A stretch of 64,000 bases of DNA from Arthrobacter sp. 18067 (GCF_902706295.1 NZ_CACSJJ010000009.1:62001-126000); one strand, 5' to 3'. Positions 34,798-43,912 are shown, counted from the first letter of the stretch. The notes: generated from the sequence alone by a model not told the origin. Numbers and translations are program-made.

Positions 34798-35891
34798 CAG
34801 GTGGCGTCCTCCCTGTGGTGCCGGACTTCTTCGATGAGCGCCAGGACTTCCGGCGCCTTCAGGACTCCAGCCACCCGGCCGTCGTCGTCCACCGCAACGC
34901 CCAGGCCCGACGGCGACGACAACGCCGCGTCCAAGGCGCGACGCAGGGTGTCTCCCTTGCGGAAGAGCGATCCGCCCGGAATCAACCCGGCGCCATCACG
35001 GGGCGAGGACCACCCGAGCGGCCGTGAATCCTCATCCACAACCAAGGCCCACTCGCCCGTTTCCCGGCCTGCGTGACGGCCATTGGAAGGACCGACCATG
35101 CTCACCGGGTGCAACGTCACGGCGTCCGCGGGGTTGAAGGCAAGGTGCCGGAAGCCGCGGTCGCGTCCCACGAACGAGGCTACGAAGTCGTTGGCCGGCG
35201 CACGGAGGATCTCCTCCGGCGCAGCGTATTGCGCCAGCTTTCCCCCGACGGCAAAGACGGCCACCTTATCGCCAAGCACGGTTGCTTCGTCGATGTCGTG
35301 CGTGACGAACACGATGGTCTTGGCCAACTCGCGTTGCAAGCGCAGCAGTTCCTGCTGCAGTTCATCACGGACCACTGGATCCACAGCACTGAAGGGTTCG
35401 TCCATGAGCAAGACGGGCGGATCAGCAGCGAGCGCCCGGGCAACCCCGACGCGCTGCTGCTGTCCACCTGAGAGTTGCGACGGGTACCGCTTGCCAAGAA
35501 CTGAAGCCAATCCGACGACGTCGAGCAGTTCCGCCGCGCGTTTCCGCGCCGCGGCCTTGGGAACGCCGTTGAGCCGCGGGACGGTGGCGATGTTGTCCAG
35601 TACCGAACGGTGCGGCAGCAGGCCCGATGACTGCATGACGTAGCCCATGGAACGGCGAAGCTGGGCCGCAGGCACTTGCGAGACGTCCTCGCCTGCCACT
35701 GTGATGGTTCCACTGGAGGGCTCCACCATCCGGTTGATCATGCGCAGGGATGTGGTCTTGCCACAGCCTGAAGGCCCAACGAACACCGTGATCGAGCCTT
35801 TGTCGATGGACATGCTGAGTGCGTCCACCGCCGGCTGCCCGCCCTGGTATTGCTTGGTTACGCTCTGGAACTCAATCATGGCTTCGGCCAT
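34797..35891 (-). CDS. Quaternary-amine ABC transporter ATP-binding protein with CBS-like tail
   Basis: The 364-residue ATPase heads the operon. Walker A GPSGCGKT, signature LSGGQQQR and Walker B LLMDEPFSAVDP are present. After the ATPase domain, about residues 270-360 (ALVVDEDSRPLGW and GVAVDDDGRVAGVLKAPEV) form CBS-like repeats that sense ionic strength in osmoregulated importers such as OpuA. This supports a compatible-solute role. Start ATG 35891 has a TAGGTA sequence nearby but no clean promoter. The 154-bp gap to rsgA (35892-36045) is AT-richer than average and probably contains the operon promoter. Confidence 0.9.
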   Translation of the reverse strand: MAEAMIEFQSVTKQYQGGQPAVDALSMSIDKGSITVFVGPSGCGKTTSLRMINRMVEPSSGTITVAGEDVSQVPAAQLRRSMGYVMQSSGLLPHRSVLDNIATVPRLNGVPKAAARKRAAELLDVVGLASVLGKRYPSQLSGGQQQRVGVARALAADPPVLLMDEPFSAVDPVVRDELQQELLRLQRELAKTIVFVTHDIDEATVLGDKVAVFAVGGKLAQYAAPEEILRAPANDFVASFVGRDRGFRHLAFNPADAVTLHPVSMVGPSNGRHAGRETGEWALVVDEDSRPLGWSSPRDGAGLIPGGSLFRKGDTLRRALDAALSSPSGLGVAVDDDGRVAGVLKAPEVLALIEEVRHHREDAT

Positions 35892-36045
35892 ACCCGGGCT
35901 TACCTATCTGTGGTCGAGAACATCGGTAGAGCCACACGATCATATGCACTCTTATTACTTGGCTGCAAAGCAATCTTCACCCAGCCTAACCAGCACCACC
36001 GACGATGTCAGCGCCGCCACGTTTTCCGTAATGAATCGGCAATGT

Positions 36046-37230
36046 TCAGCGCTTCCGTCGTTTGCCGCCTTTCCCGGCCCGTTCCTCAGCTTGGTCGTGC
36101 TTGTACCGTTCTGCCGCACGCTGGCCCCTCTCCGCTGAAACGACTTTCTGGTGCCATTCGCGCTGGTAGGCCCGCCGCGCCGCTGCGTCATGTTTCCTGG
36201 CAAGGGCTGCCAACTCCCGTTGCAATTTCTGGTAGCTGGCCCAGCGCCGTGGATCGAGGGTTTCTTCGGCGAGTGCCTCCTGAACAGCGCACCCCGGTTC
36301 TGCTTGATGTGCGCAATCGGCGAAGCGGCAACGAGTGAAGAGTTCTTCAAGATCACCGAACATCTCGTCCATGCCATCGTCTGCATCGAAGAGACCAAAA
36401 CCGCGGACGCCGGGGGTATCCATCAGGACCGCACCGCCGGACAGGGGCACCAATTCACGTGAGGTTGTGGTGTGCTTGCCCTTGCCGTCGCCTGCCCGGA
36501 CCGCGCCGGTTTGCTGGACGTCCCGGCCCGCCAGGGCGTTGATGAGTGTTGATTTCCCCGCGCCGGAAGGGCCAAGCAGGACCAAGGTAGTGCCAGCGGG
36601 AATGTGCTGCATCAGTTCATCGAGCCCGTCGCCATGCTCCGCCGACGTTGTGACGACATCCACGCCGGCAGCTTGCAGGATGACTTCACCCACGACGTCG
36701 TCCGCCAAGTGGGTAAGGTCCGCTTTGGTGATGACCACAAGTGGCGTGGCACCGGAATCCCATGCCGCCACGAGCGTTCGTTCGAGGCGGTTATGGGTGA
36801 GGGGACGGTCCACTGGGACCACCACCGCGACGATATCGATGTTGCTGCCCAGGATTTGTTCCTCCGAGGAGGCTTCGAAGGCGCGTTTACGGCTGAGTGC
36901 GGAATGCCGCGGCAGCACCTGTACGACGGCAGGCTCACCTGCGTTGTTGTGGCCAAGCCATACCCAGTCTCCAGTAGCTGGCACTAGCCCATGCATTGGA
37001 TAGGGCAAGTGCAGGAGACCGTCGGCCGACGCTACGAGCACCCGATTCCGGTCCAGGCGAACTACACGGCCGGGGCTGGCAGTTTCCTGGGCGGCCGGGG
37101 CCGCGTGGGCACGGAAAAGTTCCGCAGTTTCATTCGTGAAACCGTACTCCACCGGTCCGTGAAACTGGTTGCTGGGAAATTGCTGGGTGGAACTGAAAGA
37201 AAGGTCGCTTGAAGAAGCGTAAGTATTCAA
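36046..37230 (-). CDS. rsgA: Ribosome small subunit-dependent GTPase A
   Basis: RsgA (YjeQ) is a circularly permuted GTPase that checks 30S subunit maturation. An N-terminal OB-fold with GRVVRLDRNRVLVA precedes G4 (ITKADL), then the P-loop LLGPSGAGKSTLINAL, DTPGVRGFGLFD, and a zinc-binding segment CRFADCAHQAEPGCAV. The long basic C-terminal tail is notable. The open frame extends to 37347, but TTG 37230 is preferred: AGAGG lies 7 nt upstream, and upstream sequence overlaps a separate leader ORF. With this start the length is 394 residues. Confidence 0.88.
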   Translation of the reverse strand: MNTYASSSDLSFSSTQQFPSNQFHGPVEYGFTNETAELFRAHAAPAAQETASPGRVVRLDRNRVLVASADGLLHLPYPMHGLVPATGDWVWLGHNNAGEPAVVQVLPRHSALSRKRAFEASSEEQILGSNIDIVAVVVPVDRPLTHNRLERTLVAAWDSGATPLVVITKADLTHLADDVVGEVILQAAGVDVVTTSAEHGDGLDELMQHIPAGTTLVLLGPSGAGKSTLINALAGRDVQQTGAVRAGDGKGKHTTTSRELVPLSGGAVLMDTPGVRGFGLFDADDGMDEMFGDLEELFTRCRFADCAHQAEPGCAVQEALAEETLDPRRWASYQKLQRELAALARKHDAAARRAYQREWHQKVVSAERGQRAAERYKHDQAEERAGKGGKRRKR

Positions 37231-37258
37231 TGAAATGCCTCTGATGAGGCCCGGCCGC

Positions 37259-37351
37259 CTAGTTTCGGCAGGCTGATGCCGGGACAGGAATGATGGGCTG
37301 ATGACGGCGCGCCGCAACTGAGTGCGGGGCACGCAAGATCGTGGCAATCAT
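37259..37351 (-). CDS. Putative 30-residue leader ORF upstream of rsgA
   Basis: ATG 37351 to TAG 37259 encodes MIATILRAPHSVAARRHQPI and PIIPVPASACRN at the end. Its ribosome binding site GGAGGTGG with 6-nt spacing is one of the best in the window. It ends 28 nt before the rsgA start, in a different frame. It could be a translated leader that affects rsgA expression. No homologue is recognised. Confidence 0.45.
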   Translation of the reverse strand: MIATILRAPHSVAARRHQPIIPVPASACRN

Positions 37352-37453
37352 CAAAATCCACCTCCTCGGCATCCGGGCCGGCAGCTGAAATGCCGGCAAT
37401 GTTGTTCAGCGTAGCCAAGCAGTGGAGCTTTGGCTAGGCTTTCGCGGCGCGCT

Positions 37454-37906
37454 TTAGCTCAGTTTCCCGTCCGCCGGGCGCTCCCGGTGCAAGCGCAGTG
37501 CTGTGTCCACCAAGGACACCCGGTTGAGTTTCCCAATGTCCAACAGAGGAATCCACGCGGCGTGGGTGGTGCTGCCATCCACCTCGTGGGTCAGTTCGCC
37601 GCCCACCACGGTGGCCTCGTAGACCAAGCGGAGGGCTTGGAAGTCCTTCACGGAACCGTCAGGTCTGGTCTCGCCCGGCCAGTGGCCGACATCGATGCCC
37701 AGCATGCGTTCAATGCGCGCTTCGTAGCCGGTTTCCTCGAAGACCTCACGCCTGCACCCGTCCACGGGGTGTTCTGCAAGGTCAAGGCCTCCGCCCGGAA
37801 GCGTCCATCCTTCTTTGCCGTCCTGCTTCCAATAGGCCAGCAGGATCTTCTCCTCCTGGACAATGACGGCGTAGGCGGCTGGGCGGGTATCGAACTGCAG
37901 GGTCAT
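37454..37906 (-). CDS. Nudix hydrolase
   Basis: The 150-residue protein has a complete Nudix box at residues 39-61 (GGLDLAEHPVDGCRREVFEE plus TGY), which binds Mg and cleaves nucleoside diphosphates linked to another moiety. Substrate is unknown; MutT-like or ADP-sugar activity are possible. The start ATG 37906 has TATGCT six bases upstream. It lies 30 nt after the beta-galactosidase gene on the same strand but seems to have its own promoter. Confidence 0.9.
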   Translation of the reverse strand: MTLQFDTRPAAYAVIVQEEKILLAYWKQDGKEGWTLPGGGLDLAEHPVDGCRREVFEETGYEARIERMLGIDVGHWPGETRPDGSVKDFQALRLVYEATVVGGELTHEVDGSTTHAAWIPLLDIGKLNRVSLVDTALRLHRERPADGKLS

Positions 37907-37912
37907 GGAGCC

Positions 37913-37918
37913 AGCATA
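37913..37918 (-). promoter_or_regulatory. -10 element, probable leaderless promoter of Nudix gene
   Basis: TATGCT on the minus strand, 6-nt spacer, ATG at 37906. Confidence 0.5.
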
Positions 37919-37936
37919 AATCCTTGAGTCGCCTCC

Positions 37937-39733
37937 CTAGGGAAGCTCGGCGGCGGCGATAGGACCCGCTTCTTCGGGACCAAGGTCGGGCGCCTCGCGA
38001 AGCTCGACGACGGTACCCGGCTTCCCGAGCTCCAGCACCTTGATGCTGTTGCGGCCGGCCTTCAGCAACGGCGCCGGTGCATAGAGGGTCACCTGTGGGC
38101 CTTTCTCCCAATACCTGCCCAGCAGGAAACCATTGAGCCAGACGAAGCCCTTACCGGAATCAGGCAAGGCAAGGTAGGTGTCGGCCGGCTCGCCGACCTC
38201 GAAGTCGGCTCCCGCCAGGGACTCCAGGTCCTCTTGCTTCCAGTCGGCGAGCGCAACGGGAGTCTGCGTCCAGTGGAAGGTGTACCGCTGGTTGATGAGG
38301 ACGCCGCCCAGGATTCCCTTGCCCTGGCCGGTCAAGGGTCCGTAGTTGATGCGGCCCAGGTTCTCGACCAGGATTTCAAGCTTGGCTGGAATGCCTGTGC
38401 CGGTAACAGTCAGGCCCTCGGCTCCGGTGACGTCGTCCAGGACGCCGGCGAAGACACCATCCACCCAAACATAGGCACGGTCGTTCAGGCCGGTGATCTT
38501 TAGTCGGCTCTCCGCAGGACTATCAGCTCGACCTGGCAGGATGGCTTCGGCGCTGTACAGCACCATGCCGGCGTCGAGTCCCAATTCTTCGAAGCTGAGT
38601 GGCTTGACGCTGCCAACGGTCCCACCGGCGTTCCGGGCGAGCTCCAGCAGGTCCGGCCCGTCCGTCAAAGACAGCGACTGAGCCGGGAGCACACGTGCGT
38701 CAGCCAGCAACTCGACCGGAAGTTCGGGAAGCTCTTCCATGCCCTGCGCCCGGAAGAACTCCCGGCGGAAGGCATGGAATTTCGGCGTGAGTGCACCGTT
38801 CTCAGCGATGGGCGCATCGGAGTCGTAGCTGGTGACAGTCGGCTGCAGCATGGTGCCGTCGTGGTTGCTGCCGGAGCTGAGGCCGAAGTTGGTTCCGCCG
38901 TGAGCCATGTAGACGCAGAGCGAACCGCCAAGATCCAGCATTTTTCGAGCTTCCAATGCTGCATCGTCGGCGTCGCGGCGGTGGTGCAGTTCACCCCAAT
39001 GGTCGAACCAACCACCCCAGAACTCAACGTTGAAGAACGGCTCATCAGGCCGGCGTCGCTGCCAGGTCGCTACGGCCTCGTCGCCGCGGCTTCCCAGCGT
39101 GGCCGTCGCCCAGGTTCCTTCGATGGCGCCGCCGTCGAGGAAGTAGTCATTGCCACCGTCAGCCGTAAAGAGCAGCTCAGTGATGCCGCGTTCCTCGAGG
39201 ACGCGCCGGTTCCACCGGATGTAGTCATGGTCGTCGCCATAGCTTCCGTACTCATTCTCGATTTGAACCGCCACCACCGGACCACCCGCAGAGGCCTGCC
39301 GCGACGCAATGATGGGAAGGAGGTGATCTAACCACTCCTCGATGGCTGTGGTGAACACCGGGTCCAAGCAGCGCAGGCCAATGCCCGGAATGCCGGTCAG
39401 CCAGGCGGGAAAGCCCCCGTTGTCCCATTCGGCACAGATATAAGGTCCTGGACGGACGATGACGTCCAGTCCTTCCCCGGCTGCGAGGTCAATGAACCGT
39501 CCCAGGTCGCGCCAGCCACTGAAGTCCGGAGCCTGATCGCGCTTAGGCTGGTGGAAGTTCCAGGCAACGTAAGTGTCAACGGTATTGGCGCCCATCGCTT
39601 TGAGTCGGCGCAGCCGGTCCTGCCACAGGTCCGGATGAACACGGAAGTAGTGGATGGCTCCGGCGAGGATGCGATACGGTTCACCCGAACGGTAAAGGAC
39701 GGCGTCGTGGTAGCTCAAGAGGGCGTTGTTCAC
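37937..39733 (-). CDS. Beta-galactosidase, glycoside hydrolase family 35
   Basis: The 598-residue enzyme has no signal peptide. GH35 signatures are AGAIHYFRVHPDLWQDRL, GPYICAEWDNGGFPAWL, the acid/base Glu161 in IENEYGSY and the nucleophile Glu237 in VEFWGGWFDHWG. The C-terminal third contains jelly-roll domains typical of the family. It should release terminal beta-galactose from oligosaccharides inside the cell. The GTG start 39733 is fixed by TAATCT seven bases upstream. It is divergent from a pirin gene. Confidence 0.95.
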   Translation of the reverse strand: MNNALLSYHDAVLYRSGEPYRILAGAIHYFRVHPDLWQDRLRRLKAMGANTVDTYVAWNFHQPKRDQAPDFSGWRDLGRFIDLAAGEGLDVIVRPGPYICAEWDNGGFPAWLTGIPGIGLRCLDPVFTTAIEEWLDHLLPIIASRQASAGGPVVAVQIENEYGSYGDDHDYIRWNRRVLEERGITELLFTADGGNDYFLDGGAIEGTWATATLGSRGDEAVATWQRRRPDEPFFNVEFWGGWFDHWGELHHRRDADDAALEARKMLDLGGSLCVYMAHGGTNFGLSSGSNHDGTMLQPTVTSYDSDAPIAENGALTPKFHAFRREFFRAQGMEELPELPVELLADARVLPAQSLSLTDGPDLLELARNAGGTVGSVKPLSFEELGLDAGMVLYSAEAILPGRADSPAESRLKITGLNDRAYVWVDGVFAGVLDDVTGAEGLTVTGTGIPAKLEILVENLGRINYGPLTGQGKGILGGVLINQRYTFHWTQTPVALADWKQEDLESLAGADFEVGEPADTYLALPDSGKGFVWLNGFLLGRYWEKGPQVTLYAPAPLLKAGRNSIKVLELGKPGTVVELREAPDLGPEEAGPIAAAELP

Positions 39734-39740
39734 ACGGAAC

Positions 39741-39746
39741 AGATTA
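39741..39746 (-). promoter_or_regulatory. -10 element, probable leaderless promoter of the beta-galactosidase gene
   Basis: TAATCT on the minus strand, 7-nt spacer, GTG at 39733. Confidence 0.55.
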
Positions 39747-39783
39747 GCTCAATTTCCAACATTTATGCACAGGTGATGAACAC

Positions 39784-40815
39784 ATGACCAATCTTGATAC
39801 TTCTCCGGCACAGGAAGTGTGCCCGGCGGCTACGGAAGATCAAGGTCCGTGCGTTCAGCTGTGGCCCGAACGCGAAGTCCCCTTGGGAGGCGTCCGCGCC
39901 ATGAACGTCATGAGGACGCTGCCCCAGCGCGGGCTGCCGACCGTTGGCGCATGGTGCTTCCTGGACAGCTTCGGGCCCGACCGCGTGGCCATGAGCGTCC
40001 TTCCCCATCCGCACTGTGGGCTGCAAACTGTCACCTGGCCTATGGAAGGCGCAGTGCGGCACCGCGACAGCGTGGGCAGCGACGTAGTGGTACGGCCGGG
40101 CGAGCTGAACATCATGACAGCAGGCCATGGCATCTCACACTCGGAGTTCTCGGTCCTGCCCGCCACCACCGGGGCAGGACCGGGCCCCGAGGTACAAGAG
40201 ATTCCCGTTTCGCGCGGGCTCCAACTGTGGGTAGCCCTTCCTGAGGAGCACCGCCACCGTCCGCCGTCCTTCGAGCAGGTCAAGGATTTGCCGGTGGCAG
40301 TGGGCGAAGGATTCACCGCAACGGTCATGGTGGGCGAATTCGCCGGCCAGCGCTCCCCCGCCACCATGTTCAGCCCCATCGTTGGGGCCGACATCACAGG
40401 CTCCGGCTCACTCGAGCTGCCCTTGCGGCCGGACTTTGAACACGCAGTATTAGTCTTGGACGGCCACGTGATCATCGACGGTCAGGACATCGAGGCCGGG
40501 CCGCTGGCCTACTTGGGCGCCGGGAGGTCCGGCCTTGTGGTCGAGGCGCAGCCAGGCACGCGGTTCATGCTCCTCGGCGGCGAACCGTTCGGCGAGGATC
40601 TGCTCATGTGGTGGAACTTCGTTGGGCGTACCCACGAGGAAGTCGAACAAGCACGTGAGGAATGGGAAGCAGAGGGACTCCTCGACGACGACGCCGCCGC
40701 CACCTCACGCTTCGGCTTTGTCCCAGGCCATGGTCCCGATGCCGGACCGGAAGCCGGCCGCATCCCCGCTCCCCCGCTTCCGGGCGTCAAGCTGCGGCCA
40801 CGAACCCGCGGTTAG
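39784..40815 (+). CDS. Pirin family protein
   Basis: The 343-residue bicupin has the metal ligands in HPHCGLQTVTW and AGHGISHSE, spaced as in pirins with quercetinase-like activity or regulatory roles. The second cupin is less conserved, and the tail is proline-rich. ATG 39784 has AGGTG about 10 nt upstream. It converges with the sugar kinase-like gene with 20 nt between stops. Confidence 0.9.
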   Translation: MTNLDTSPAQEVCPAATEDQGPCVQLWPEREVPLGGVRAMNVMRTLPQRGLPTVGAWCFLDSFGPDRVAMSVLPHPHCGLQTVTWPMEGAVRHRDSVGSDVVVRPGELNIMTAGHGISHSEFSVLPATTGAGPGPEVQEIPVSRGLQLWVALPEEHRHRPPSFEQVKDLPVAVGEGFTATVMVGEFAGQRSPATMFSPIVGADITGSGSLELPLRPDFEHAVLVLDGHVIIDGQDIEAGPLAYLGAGRSGLVVEAQPGTRFMLLGGEPFGEDLLMWWNFVGRTHEEVEQAREEWEAEGLLDDDAAATSRFGFVPGHGPDAGPEAGRIPAPPLPGVKLRPRTRG

Positions 40816-40835
40816 GTTTTAGCGGCGCTGCTCCA

Positions 40836-41771
40836 CTAGGCCCGCTGCTCGGCTACCAAGCGCGGGACACCGAACACGGGATCCTGTTGAAGAATGCGTA
40901 CATCAACGATGCCGTCTTCGGCCAGTTTCGCCTTGAACGCTTCCTGCAGCCGGGGCACGTTCATGCCAAGTCCGCTTCCCAGAATCACCGGCCCGTCCAG
41001 TCCCAACTGCCGAACGGCTTGCTCGGCGAGCTCAGCGAGGTCACGGCCCGCCTGTTCCACCAAAGCCTTGCTGGTTTCGTCACCGGCGTCGGCGGCTTCC
41101 ACCACGAGGCGTGCTTGCTGGGCCCAGTAGCGACGACCAGTGTCCGGCGAGTGGAACAAGGCGATCAGCTTGCCGGGTTCCTCCACACCGACGGAGTCCA
41201 GCAGCGCAGCGCTAAGCCGGTCCGGCTCCAGGCCTTGGTTCATCCGGCGCAGGCTGTGCCGGACAGCTTCCCGCCCCAGCCAGTAGCCACTGCCTTCATC
41301 ACCCAAAAGGTAGCCCCAGCCTCCTGCGCGGGCTTCCTCTCCGGCGTCGTTCTTTCCCCACGCCGCTGAGCCGGTTCCCGCAATGACGGCTACTCCCGTG
41401 CTGGCTCCACCGGCCGCCAGCAGCAACCGTGAGTCGTGAACCACCGTGATGCGGGCGCCGGGCGCATGGGGTGCGATCAGGTCGGCGAGCGCCTGGGCAT
41501 CTTCGTCGGTGTCGATGCCTCCCGCACCGGCGTACACCTCATCGATCCGGCCGCCACCGATCTTGCCAAACAGTTCGGCGAGGTTCGCAGCAGCCTGCTC
41601 GCGGCTGACGTTTTGGACATTGGAGCTGCCTGCGCTCTCATCACGGACGGGCACGCCGTTTTCGAACCGCACGCCGCGGGTTTTCGTACCGCCGATGTCG
41701 AGCCCGATGACGGTGCCGCTCAAGGCTTCCGTGGGGGCTTGGGAATGCTGGGCAGAGTCAGGATTGTTCAC
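40836..41771 (-). CDS. N-acetylglucosamine kinase-like BadF/BadG family ATPase
   Basis: The 311-residue protein has the ASKHA phosphate-1 loop GLDIGGTKTRGV, phosphate-2 AGTGSAAWG and the characteristic LLGDEGSGYWLGREAVR block of NagK-like BadF/BadG ATPases. It probably phosphorylates an amino sugar such as GlcNAc; this is inferred. Start GTG 41771 is set by TAGTCT six bases upstream, which overlaps the -10 of the divergent nitronate monooxygenase gene. Confidence 0.88.
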   Translation of the reverse strand: MNNPDSAQHSQAPTEALSGTVIGLDIGGTKTRGVRFENGVPVRDESAGSSNVQNVSREQAAANLAELFGKIGGGRIDEVYAGAGGIDTDEDAQALADLIAPHAPGARITVVHDSRLLLAAGGASTGVAVIAGTGSAAWGKNDAGEEARAGGWGYLLGDEGSGYWLGREAVRHSLRRMNQGLEPDRLSAALLDSVGVEEPGKLIALFHSPDTGRRYWAQQARLVVEAADAGDETSKALVEQAGRDLAELAEQAVRQLGLDGPVILGSGLGMNVPRLQEAFKAKLAEDGIVDVRILQQDPVFGVPRLVAEQRA

Positions 41772-41777
41772 CGTGAA

Positions 41778-41787
41778 AGACTAGCTT
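41778..41787. promoter_or_regulatory. Bidirectional promoter with two overlapping -10 elements
   Basis: The minus strand reads TAGTCT (41778-41783) six bases before GTG 41771. The plus strand reads TAGCTT (41782-41787), giving a start near 41794 and a short leader with GGAGGAG before ATG 41813. The two hexamers share the central TA of CTAG. Confidence 0.55.
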
Positions 41788-41812
41788 GGAGCGTCCGGAG
41801 GAGAAACCGCAC

Positions 41813-42856
41813 ATGTCCGAATCCCTGTTTGGCACACCGTTTATTGCAGCCCCCATGGCCGGGGGAACGTCGACGCCCGCATTGGTGCAGGCAGTTCATG
41901 ATGGCGGCGGTCTGGGATTCCTCGCTGCCGGCTACAAAAGCCCGGAGTCAATGGTTGCCGAGATCACGGCCACCCGGTCCCTCAACATCCCCTTTGGTAT
42001 GAACGTCTTTGTGCCCGACGCACGCCAGCTCGCGCCCAGCCTGGCTGCGCAGACGCGCCTTCAGGCCTACCGCGCAGAGTTGGAACCCGAGGCGGCGCGC
42101 TACGGGGTGACCCTGCCGCCGCTCCGCCTTGACGACGACGACGCGTGGCAGGAGAAGATCAATGTTTTACTGGCCGATCCCGTGGAGTTCGTCAGCTTCG
42201 CTTTTGGCCTCCCCGGGAAGCCGGTGGTGGCCGGGCTCCGCAAGGCCGGCACCACTGTCATCTGCAGCGTCACCAGTGTCCAGGAAGCCTTGGCTGCTGC
42301 CGAGGAGGGACCAGACGCCCTCGCCGTCCAGCACAGCTCTGCAGGCGCACACTCGGCCGCGTTCCTGCCGGGCGGTAAGGAACCAGCCGGAACCCCGGCA
42401 GCCCGGACGACGGCGGAACTGGTCGCCCAGGTGCGTGCCGCCGTCGGACTTCCACTGATCGCGGCAGGTGCCATCATGGATGGCCCAGGGTTGCGTGAGG
42501 TGCTGGACGCCGGAGCATCAGCCGCGCAAATCGGGACCGCCTTGGTTCGCACCCACGAAAGCGGCGCCCGGCAGCTGCATAAGGACGCATTGGGTGATCC
42601 CGCCTTTACTGAAACGGCAATGACCCGCGCCTTCACCGGACGTTGGGCCCGATCGCTGGTCAACGCCTTCGTCCGCGACCATCAGGATGCTCCGGAAGGC
42701 TACCCTGCCATCCATCACCTCACGGCACCGGTACGGGCAGCCTCGTCTGCGGCCGGTGATCCGCAGCGCCTGAATCTGTGGGCGGGTGCCGGCTGGCGGT
42801 CGGCCCGTGAGGGATCGGCGAAAGACGTGGTCAGGGAGTACCTGAGCGGGCACTGA
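41813..42856 (+). CDS. Nitronate monooxygenase family flavoprotein
   Basis: The 347-residue TIM-barrel FMN enzyme shows AAPMAGGTSTPALVQAVH at the N-terminus, the AVQHSSAGAHS region where the family keeps a catalytic histidine, and AAGAIMDGPGLREVL followed by GASAAQIGTALV, the phosphate-binding region. It oxidises alkyl nitronates such as propionate 3-nitronate in related proteins. ATG 41813 has GGAGGAG with a 9-nt spacer, better than the upstream in-frame ATG 41786. The last 26 nt overlap the 3' end of the LysR gene. Confidence 0.9.
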   Translation: MSESLFGTPFIAAPMAGGTSTPALVQAVHDGGGLGFLAAGYKSPESMVAEITATRSLNIPFGMNVFVPDARQLAPSLAAQTRLQAYRAELEPEAARYGVTLPPLRLDDDDAWQEKINVLLADPVEFVSFAFGLPGKPVVAGLRKAGTTVICSVTSVQEALAAAEEGPDALAVQHSSAGAHSAAFLPGGKEPAGTPAARTTAELVAQVRAAVGLPLIAAGAIMDGPGLREVLDAGASAAQIGTALVRTHESGARQLHKDALGDPAFTETAMTRAFTGRWARSLVNAFVRDHQDAPEGYPAIHHLTAPVRAASSAAGDPQRLNLWAGAGWRSAREGSAKDVVREYLSGH

Positions 42857-43811
42857 CAAGTTCGGCGAGCAACGCTCCGCCCTCCGAGGTGACAAGTTCG
42901 CGGAAGAGCCGAACGGCGTCGGGTTCGAAGCTTCGCTCCCGCCAGGCGATACCAATCTGGCGGAACGCCAGCTCGGACTCAATGGCCACTTCGACGAGCC
43001 CGAGTTCGGCCTTCGGAAGAAACTGGCCGGTACCTGAGCCGGGACCCGCAGGCGGAAGGATGCTGAACCCGAGGCCGGCGGAAACCAGGCCCCTGGCGGA
43101 GGTGGACTCCTGGACTTCGAAGGCAATCCTCGGGCGGAAGCCCGCTTCGCGAAGGAGTGCTTCGCCCAAGGCCCGCAGCCCAACACCGGCTGGAAGTGTC
43201 ACATAGGGATCGTGCCGCAGTTCTGAGAGATGCAGGCTGGACCGCCCCGCCAAGGGATGCCGGTAATGCAGGACCACCCTGAGCGGTTCGCGGTAGAGCG
43301 GCAGAGAGTGGATGCCCCTGCCTTCGGGTGCGATCGGCGCAATCAGTGCAAAGTCCATATCGCCGCTGGCCAACTGTTGCAGGCAGTCGTCGCGGGGACC
43401 CTGCCACAGGTCGAAGACCGTATGGGGGTGGCGGCCGCGAAACGCGCTGATGAGCAGAGGAAGAGTCGCTTCGCCGAATGTGTGTTGGAAGGAAACTCCG
43501 ATGCGTCCCCTCACCACGTCAGACTCATGCCTGACCCTGTCCAGCCCGGCCTGGAAATTCTCCAGTGCTGCTTCGATGTAGGGCAGCAATGTTCTGGCCT
43601 CGGGGGTGAGCCGGATGCCGCGGCCATCGCGGATCAGCAGGTCGGCCCCCACGATGGCGCTGGCCCGGGCCACCGCCCGGCTGACGGTGGACTGGGGAAC
43701 ACCAAGGATCTCCGCGGTTTCCGTCATATGTTCCGTGCGGCCAAGTTCGGCCAGAACGGGAAGGAGCGGAAGGAGCTGGATGAGTTGCTGGTGGTAAGGT
43801 TCCACGGTCAT
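42831..43811 (-). CDS. LysR family transcriptional regulator
   Basis: The 326-residue regulator has a winged helix-turn-helix at about residues 18-75 (TETAEILGVPQSTVSRAVAR) and a two-lobed effector domain with VRGRIGVSFQHTFGEATLPL. It is divergent from an MFS gene, the same arrangement as ynfL/ynfM in E. coli, and a near-palindrome with repeated ATTCATGC lies between them. It likely controls that transporter and itself. Its 3' end overlaps the convergent nitronate monooxygenase gene by 26 nt. Confidence 0.92.
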   Translation of the reverse strand: MTVEPYHQQLIQLLPLLPVLAELGRTEHMTETAEILGVPQSTVSRAVARASAIVGADLLIRDGRGIRLTPEARTLLPYIEAALENFQAGLDRVRHESDVVRGRIGVSFQHTFGEATLPLLISAFRGRHPHTVFDLWQGPRDDCLQQLASGDMDFALIAPIAPEGRGIHSLPLYREPLRVVLHYRHPLAGRSSLHLSELRHDPYVTLPAGVGLRALGEALLREAGFRPRIAFEVQESTSARGLVSAGLGFSILPPAGPGSGTGQFLPKAELGLVEVAIESELAFRQIGIAWRERSFEPDAVRLFRELVTSEGGALLAELVSARSGTP

Positions 43812-43848
43812 CTCCAGTCAGCAGTGATCCCCCTGCATAGCTCTTACA

Positions 43849-43886
43849 ATTCATGCTCTGATGCATCAATTCTAGATGATTCATGC
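43849..43886. promoter_or_regulatory. Candidate LysR binding region
   Basis: ATTCATGC occurs at 43849-43856 and 43879-43886, exactly 30 bp apart. The first copy forms a near-palindrome with GCATCAAT (43863-43870), matching at 7 of 8 positions. The block is AT-rich and lies between divergent lysR and MFS genes, upstream of the MFS -10. Confidence 0.55.
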
Positions 43887-43912
43887 ATTGGAATGTGGTG
43901 TCTGGCGAGGCC

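Noticed and set aside
37227..37418. 63-codon minus-strand frame overlapping the rsgA leader ORF
   Set aside because: It starts with TTG without a ribosome binding site and conflicts with the better-supported 30-codon ORF; it may only be a shadow.
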